Assembly: GCF_001280005.1 (NCBI RefSeq)
Contig: NZ_LGDW01000393.1
Location: forward strand, 1-58,652
Source: Streptomyces sp. NRRL WC-3618
Lineage (GTDB): Bacteria; Actinomycetota; Actinomycetes; Streptomycetales; Streptomycetaceae
Direction: 5' to 3'
DNA: 58,652 nt
The translations under genes and the position numbers were made by a program. The notes beneath the pieces were generated by a model that saw only the letters and a program-made list of their open reading frames with translations, did no database searches and had not been told where the DNA came from. Below are positions 54,529 to 58,652 of this stretch, in pieces; the first letter of the stretch is position 1; every line of letters starts with the position of its first letter.

Positions 54529-56727
54529 ATGGGCGACAAGGCGAACGCACACCCCGGAGCCGCCGGCAGGGCTACGGCGGCCGACCACCCCGCGTCCGTA
54601 CGGAATGTGGTGCTGGTCGGCCACTCCGGATCGGGCAAGACCACTCTGGTGGAGGCTCTCGCGCTGACCGCGGGGGCCGTCAACCGGGCGGGCCGCGTGG
54701 AGGACGGCGGCACCGTCTCCGACTACGACGAGATCGAGCACCGGCAGCATCGCTCCGTGCAGCTCTCGCTGGTCCCCGTCGAATGGGGCGGATACAAGAT
54801 CAATATTCTGGACACTCCCGGATACGCCGACTTTGTCGGGGAGCTCAGGGCCGGTCTGCGCGCGGCGGACGCGGCCCTTTTCGTCGTCTCGGCCTCGGAC
54901 GGGGTGGACGGCTCGACCCGGATGGTGTGGGAGGAGTGCGCGGCGGTCGGCATGCCGCGGGCCATCGTCGTCACGCATCTGGAGTCCGCGCGCGCGGACT
55001 TCGACGACATGGCGCGCACCTGCGCGGAGGTCTTCGGCGCGGACGACCCCGACGCCGTGCTGCCGCTCTACCTTCCGCTGCGCGGCGCACCGGGGCCGGA
55101 CGGGCACGCGCCCGTGACCGGGCTGACCGGGCTGCTGTCGCAGAAGCTGTTCGACTACTCCTCCGGGGAACGCAAGGAGACCGAACCGGCTCCCGACCAG
55201 CTCCCGGGGATCGAGGAGGCCCGCAACCGGCTCATCGAGGGGATCATCGCGGAGAGCGAGGACGAGACCCTCATGGACCGCTATCTGGGCGGCGCGGAGA
55301 TCGACGTCAAGACCCTGGTCGAGGACCTGGAACGGGCCGTAGCGCGCGGGACCTTCTTCCCCGTGCTCGCCGCCGCCCCGGCCGCCGAGGGCGCCCGGCA
55401 GGGCCTGGGCACGGTCGAGCTGCTGGAGCTGGTGACCGGGGGCTTCCCGACACCGCTGGAGCGCGAGGCGCCCGGGGTCACCACGGTGGACGGCCGCCCG
55501 CGCGAGCTGAGGCACTGCGATCCGGACGGCCCGCTGGTCGCGGAGGTCGTGAAGACGGCCAGTGACCCCTACGTGGGCCGGGTGTCGCTCGTCCGCGTCT
55601 TCTCCGGCACCCTGCGGCCCGACGACACGGTCCACGTCTCCGGGCACGGCCTCACCGACCGCGGCCACGAGGACCACGATGTCGACGAGCGCGTCGGCGC
55701 CCTGACCACGCCCTTCGGCAAGCAGCAGCGCACGCTCACGCACTGCATCGCGGGCGACCTGGCCTGTGTGGCGAAGCTGAACCGGGCGGAGACCGGCGAC
55801 ACCCTCTCCGCGAAGGACGACCCGCTCCTGATGGAACCGTGGGAGATGCCCGATCCCCTGTTGCCGCTCGCCATCCGGGCGCACAGCAAGGCGGACGAGG
55901 ACAAGCTCTCGCAGGGGCTCTCCAGGCTCGTGGCCGAGGACCCCACCATGCGGCTCGAACAGAACCCCGACACCCACCAGGTGGTCCTGTGGTGCCTGGG
56001 CGAGGCACACGCGGACGTCGCCCTGGAGCGGCTGCGCAACCGGTACGGCGTCCAGGTCGACGTCGTCCCGCACAAGGTCTCCCTACGGGAGACGTTCGGC
56101 GGCCCGTCGGCGGGGCGCGGACGCCATGTGAAGCAGTCCGGCGGGCACGGGCAGTTCGCGATCTGCGCGATCGAGGTGGAGCCGCTGCCGGGCGGCTCGG
56201 GCATCGAGTTCGTGGACAAGGTCGTCGGCGGCGCCGTGCCCCGACAGTTCATCCCGTCCGTGGAGAAGGGCGTCCGCGCCCAGGCGGACAAGGGAGTCGC
56301 CGCCGGCTATCCGCTCATCGACGTCCGGATCACCCTGCTCGACGGCAAGGCCCACTCGGTCGACTCCTCCGACGCCGCGTTCCAGACGGCCGGGGCGCTC
56401 GCGCTGCGCGAGGCCGCCGCCGACGCGAAGATCCAACTCCTCGAACCCGTCGCCGAGGTGACGGTTCTCGTCAGCGACGACTACGTGGGCTCCGTCATGA
56501 GCGACCTGTCCGGACGGCGCGGCCGGGTCGTCGGAACCGAGCAGGCGGGCGGCGGCCGGACCCTCGTACGCGCCGAGGTGCCCGAGATCGAGATCGACCG
56601 GTACGCCGTCGATCTGCGGTCCCTCTCGCACGGCACCGCCCGCTTCGACCGCAAGTACGCGCGGCACGAACCGATGCCGCCGCAGATCGCCGAGAAGCTC
56701 CGCGAACAGGCAAAGGCGGCCTCGTAG
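54529..56727 (+). CDS. EF-G-like translational GTPase with altered G motifs
   Basis: 732 aa from ATG 54529 (GDKANAHPGAAGRATAADHP), with GGAGG 7 nt upstream. The EF-G domain order is kept: GTPase, domain II, and EF-G domains III-V (MEPWEMPDPLLPLAI, YGVQVDVVPHKVSLRETFG, VSDDYVGSVMSDLSGRRG). P-loop GHSGSGKT at residues 31-38 is intact. Switch I lacks the invariant Thr (RQHRSVQL). Switch II reads DTPGYADF, with Tyr instead of the catalytic His of EF-G. G4 is THLE (149-152) in place of NKxD. Related EF-G-2-type proteins have a Tyr at the switch II position (recollection). It is a paralogue, not the main fusA. Confidence 0.9.
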   Translation: MGDKANAHPGAAGRATAADHPASVRNVVLVGHSGSGKTTLVEALALTAGAVNRAGRVEDGGTVSDYDEIEHRQHRSVQLSLVPVEWGGYKINILDTPGYADFVGELRAGLRAADAALFVVSASDGVDGSTRMVWEECAAVGMPRAIVVTHLESARADFDDMARTCAEVFGADDPDAVLPLYLPLRGAPGPDGHAPVTGLTGLLSQKLFDYSSGERKETEPAPDQLPGIEEARNRLIEGIIAESEDETLMDRYLGGAEIDVKTLVEDLERAVARGTFFPVLAAAPAAEGARQGLGTVELLELVTGGFPTPLEREAPGVTTVDGRPRELRHCDPDGPLVAEVVKTASDPYVGRVSLVRVFSGTLRPDDTVHVSGHGLTDRGHEDHDVDERVGALTTPFGKQQRTLTHCIAGDLACVAKLNRAETGDTLSAKDDPLLMEPWEMPDPLLPLAIRAHSKADEDKLSQGLSRLVAEDPTMRLEQNPDTHQVVLWCLGEAHADVALERLRNRYGVQVDVVPHKVSLRETFGGPSAGRGRHVKQSGGHGQFAICAIEVEPLPGGSGIEFVDKVVGGAVPRQFIPSVEKGVRAQADKGVAAGYPLIDVRITLLDGKAHSVDSSDAAFQTAGALALREAAADAKIQLLEPVAEVTVLVSDDYVGSVMSDLSGRRGRVVGTEQAGGGRTLVRAEVPEIEIDRYAVDLRSLSHGTARFDRKYARHEPMPPQIAEKLREQAKAAS

Positions 56728-56779
56728 TTGGCGACCGGTACCCGACAAGGGCCCTTTACGGAACGTTCTCCTCCACATC

Positions 56780-56803
56780 GGCGGACGGCTTGTGCCGTCC
56801 GCC
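56780..56803 (+). terminator. Hairpin downstream of the EF-G-like gene
   Basis: GGCGGACGGC (56780-56789), loop TTGT, GCCGTCCGCC (56794-56803), 53 nt past the stop. Confidence 0.8.
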
Positions 56804-56830
56804 ACCCAATTGTCGGTGGCTGCGGATACG

Positions 56831-56884
56831 CTGATCACCTGATCAAGTTGAGACTCGATCAACGTGATGACCTGTTCAACAGGT
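56831..56884. promoter_or_regulatory. Cluster of TGATCA/GATCAA and a CCTGTTCAACAGG dyad before the last gene
   Basis: In the 219-nt gap, TGATCACCTGATCA (about 56832-56845), CGATCAACGTGAT and the 15-bp dyad ACCTGTTCAACAGGT (56870-56884) lie in a row 60-115 nt upstream of the start at 56947. No -10/-35 pair is convincing. The cluster looks like operators for an unknown regulator. Confidence 0.4.
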
Positions 56885-56946
56885 GTGCGGAGCAAGGAAG
56901 TCGGGAAAGGCCGCAGAAGCGGGTACGGCGGCGAGGGGGCGGCACA

Positions 56947-58614
56947 GTGGCGGACGACGGTTTCGATTTCAGTCCCGGGGCGCAGGTGCCCCTGTCGGGC
57001 TCCGCGGGCCAGACGGCGGCGACCTTCGCGCTGGCCTCGGCGGCCTACCGCGAGGACGACGAGGTCACGAAGATCCTCGAAGCCGACAACGAGTGGCACC
57101 AGTCGACGGTGAAGGGGCCCCGGGGCGCATGGGCGAAGATCTTCCGCCCCAAGCTCGGTGAGGCCTTCTCCCGGGCCGTGATCGACCGCATGCTGGGCGC
57201 CGGCCGCAAGCCCCTCATCCAGTCCTTCGGCACCGAGCCGCAGGTCGTCGTCGAGCACGCCCTCGCGGCCCATCGCATCCGGCGGGACCGCGACAACTGG
57301 CTCTCCGCGGTGATGGTGCTGTGCGGCGTGCTCTTCCTCCCCGGGCTCCTGCTGTGGCTGCTGGTATTCATCGGCCGCGCGAACATCGCCAAACGCGAGG
57401 ACAAGCGGGCCTCCACGATCGCCACCACCCTGCTCGTCGTCGTCGGGGCCTTCGCCGTGATCTTCCTGATCAAGATGCCGTTCACCGGCTTCTGGGCGCT
57501 GTACGCACGCGCGTGCCTGGTCCTGCCGGTCGTCGGCTGGGTCTGGGCCAAGCGGATCTGCGAACGCACCGCCAAGGATCTGCGCGAACGCTGGGACGCC
57601 CTGCTCTCCGGCGGTGGCGTCGGCGCCAAGATCCCCGAGGCCGTCCCCGGCAGCCCCGGCGAGACCGCCGCCGAACACCTGCGCAAGGAACTGGCCCGGC
57701 TCAGCGCCGAGCAGCAGTCCAACTCGGTCTTCTACGCCGGCCACAAGGGCATACTCGGCATGGGCACCCGGTGGGGCAGCTGGCAGCTCGCCGAGAACCT
57801 GGTCCCCCGCGACGCGGCCAAGGAGATCCACCCCTTCCGCAGCTGGGACGTCATACGGTCGATCCACGACCAGTTGCGCATGCTGGAACGCGGCCCGCTC
57901 AACACCGGCGGGTTCCCGAAACCGACTCTGAAGCACTGGATCGTCACGCCCGTCGGCGCCGGCGCCAAGGAGGTCTCCCGGCCGAGCGGCACGGACGTGG
58001 ACGCCTACCTGATCAAGAACCACGCCATACAGGACATCTGCAACAAGCAGCAGTTCGGCGACGGCCAGCGGCACTACCTCGGGGTCCAGTGGACGCTGTG
58101 GAGCGGGCAGTTGATCATCACCATGCTCATCACGGTGACCGTGCTGCACGAGACGCTGCGCATCGAACTGACCGGACACGCGCTCGGTCCAGTGCACTCC
58201 CTCTTCACCAGCAAGCCCGCGGCGAAGGAGAAGGAGGTGCAGAAGTCGGTGCGGTTCTGGGAGACCCGGAAGGTCAAGCTGCCACTGGTCGACGCCGACG
58301 AGGTCGTACGCCTCGCCGCGCGCGCACCTCTCACCTGGTATCCGCCGCTGCTGAACTGGCTGGGCGGCTCACTGACCCTGCCGGAGCCGTTCGGTCTGCG
58401 GCACGCCTGGGCCGATCAGCCCTGGCCGCACCGGTTCATGGCCGACGACGTGCTGCGGGCGGCCACGCCGGTGCTGCGGGTCGTGCACGCGGCGGCGATC
58501 AAGGTCCTGGAGGAAAACGGCGTCGACACGGAGAAGTTCGGCAGCAGGTCGTCGTTCCTCAGCACGGCGGTGCAGGATCCGATGCCGCGGAAGGCGGATG
58601 CCTACGACGCGTAG
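56947..58614 (+). CDS. Multi-pass membrane protein, unrecognised family
   Basis: 555 aa from GTG 56947 (ADDGFDFSPGAQVPLSGSAGQ), preceded by GAGGGGG at about 8 nt; an in-frame extension back to 56728 has no ribosome-binding site and crosses the intergenic repeats. Hydrophobic segments lie at about residues 118-142, 158-178, 182-202 and 384-402. Between the third and fourth is a soluble stretch with FYAGHKGILGMGTRWGSW near residue 262-279 and an Asp/Lys-rich part. After about residue 405 comes a 150-residue soluble domain. The hydrophobic region with KREDKRAS is cytoplasmic by the positive-inside rule. I do not recognise it and see no catalytic motif. Confidence 0.85.
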   Translation: MADDGFDFSPGAQVPLSGSAGQTAATFALASAAYREDDEVTKILEADNEWHQSTVKGPRGAWAKIFRPKLGEAFSRAVIDRMLGAGRKPLIQSFGTEPQVVVEHALAAHRIRRDRDNWLSAVMVLCGVLFLPGLLLWLLVFIGRANIAKREDKRASTIATTLLVVVGAFAVIFLIKMPFTGFWALYARACLVLPVVGWVWAKRICERTAKDLRERWDALLSGGGVGAKIPEAVPGSPGETAAEHLRKELARLSAEQQSNSVFYAGHKGILGMGTRWGSWQLAENLVPRDAAKEIHPFRSWDVIRSIHDQLRMLERGPLNTGGFPKPTLKHWIVTPVGAGAKEVSRPSGTDVDAYLIKNHAIQDICNKQQFGDGQRHYLGVQWTLWSGQLIITMLITVTVLHETLRIELTGHALGPVHSLFTSKPAAKEKEVQKSVRFWETRKVKLPLVDADEVVRLAARAPLTWYPPLLNWLGGSLTLPEPFGLRHAWADQPWPHRFMADDVLRAATPVLRVVHAAAIKVLEENGVDTEKFGSRSSFLSTAVQDPMPRKADAYDA

Positions 58615-58652
58615 GCCTCCGGCGGTTGGGCGGGGGTAGGTCGGTGGGGGTG

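Noticed and set aside
56083..58197. 704-codon minus-strand frame opposite the EF-G-like and membrane-protein genes
   Set aside because: Antisense shadow with low-complexity composition, crossing the terminator at 56780-56803.

Overview
This 58.65 kb window is chromosomal core DNA from a Streptomyces species. The grounds are very high GC, frequent GTG and some TTG starts, near-saturated codon packing with 4-nt start/stop overlaps, and marker genes that I recognise by protein sequence and order (bldD, the streptomycete nucleoid protein sIHF, the pyr and aro blocks, relA, sec, ruv). From memory the order matches the S. coelicolor SCO1475-SCO1528 region; I could not run an alignment. I saw no prophage, transposase, CRISPR array, secondary-metabolite cluster, rRNA or tRNA.

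Layout. (1) 1-6078, minus strand: priA (cut by the window edge), metK, coaBC, rpoZ, gmk and sIHF. (2) 6356-16353, minus: the pyrimidine operon pyrR-pyrB-pyrC-(PH-like membrane protein)-carA-carB-pyrD-pyrF, preceded by a recognisable PyrR-binding RNA hairpin. (3) 16619-17119, plus: bldD, with a near-perfect BldD box inside its own core promoter, followed by two strong hairpins. (4) 17353-24709, minus: nusB, efp, a degenerate pepQ-like gene, a proline-rich P-loop protein, and aroB-aroK-aroC-aroE. (5) 24690-31421, minus: mltG, ruvX, alaS, two small membrane-associated proteins and rpsD with a long structured leader. (6) 31721-36105, minus: rarA, a VKOR-family protein, hisS and an MBL-fold hydrolase. 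(7) 36284-38472, plus: a membrane-anchored cyclophilin and a DUF349 protein. (8) 38569-48846, minus: relA, apt, secF, secD, yajC, ruvB, ruvA, ruvC and yebC. (9) 48895-54188, minus: pdxT-pdxS, a LemA-like protein, then pimA-type mannosyltransferase, PIM acyltransferase and CDP-alcohol phosphotransferase. (10) 54529-58614, plus: an EF-G-like GTPase with unusual G motifs and a multi-pass membrane protein I do not recognise.

Functional groups are clear: pyrimidine synthesis under PyrR, the late shikimate pathway, Holliday-junction processing next to Sec accessory components, PLP synthase, and phosphatidylinositol/PIM assembly. The regulators (BldD, sIHF, RelA, RpoZ, PyrR) sit among housekeeping genes.

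The most interesting signals are: the EF-G-like protein lacking canonical G4, switch-I Thr and switch-II His residues; the M24 peptidase homologue with several metal ligands replaced; helically spaced GACTCGAT repeats ahead of coaBC; a dispersed palindromic repeat family at 19.66 kb and 50.6 kb; and the uncharacterised membrane protein at the right edge. I found nothing I would call a wholly new system; this is mostly a deeply conserved actinobacterial block with some divergent proteins.
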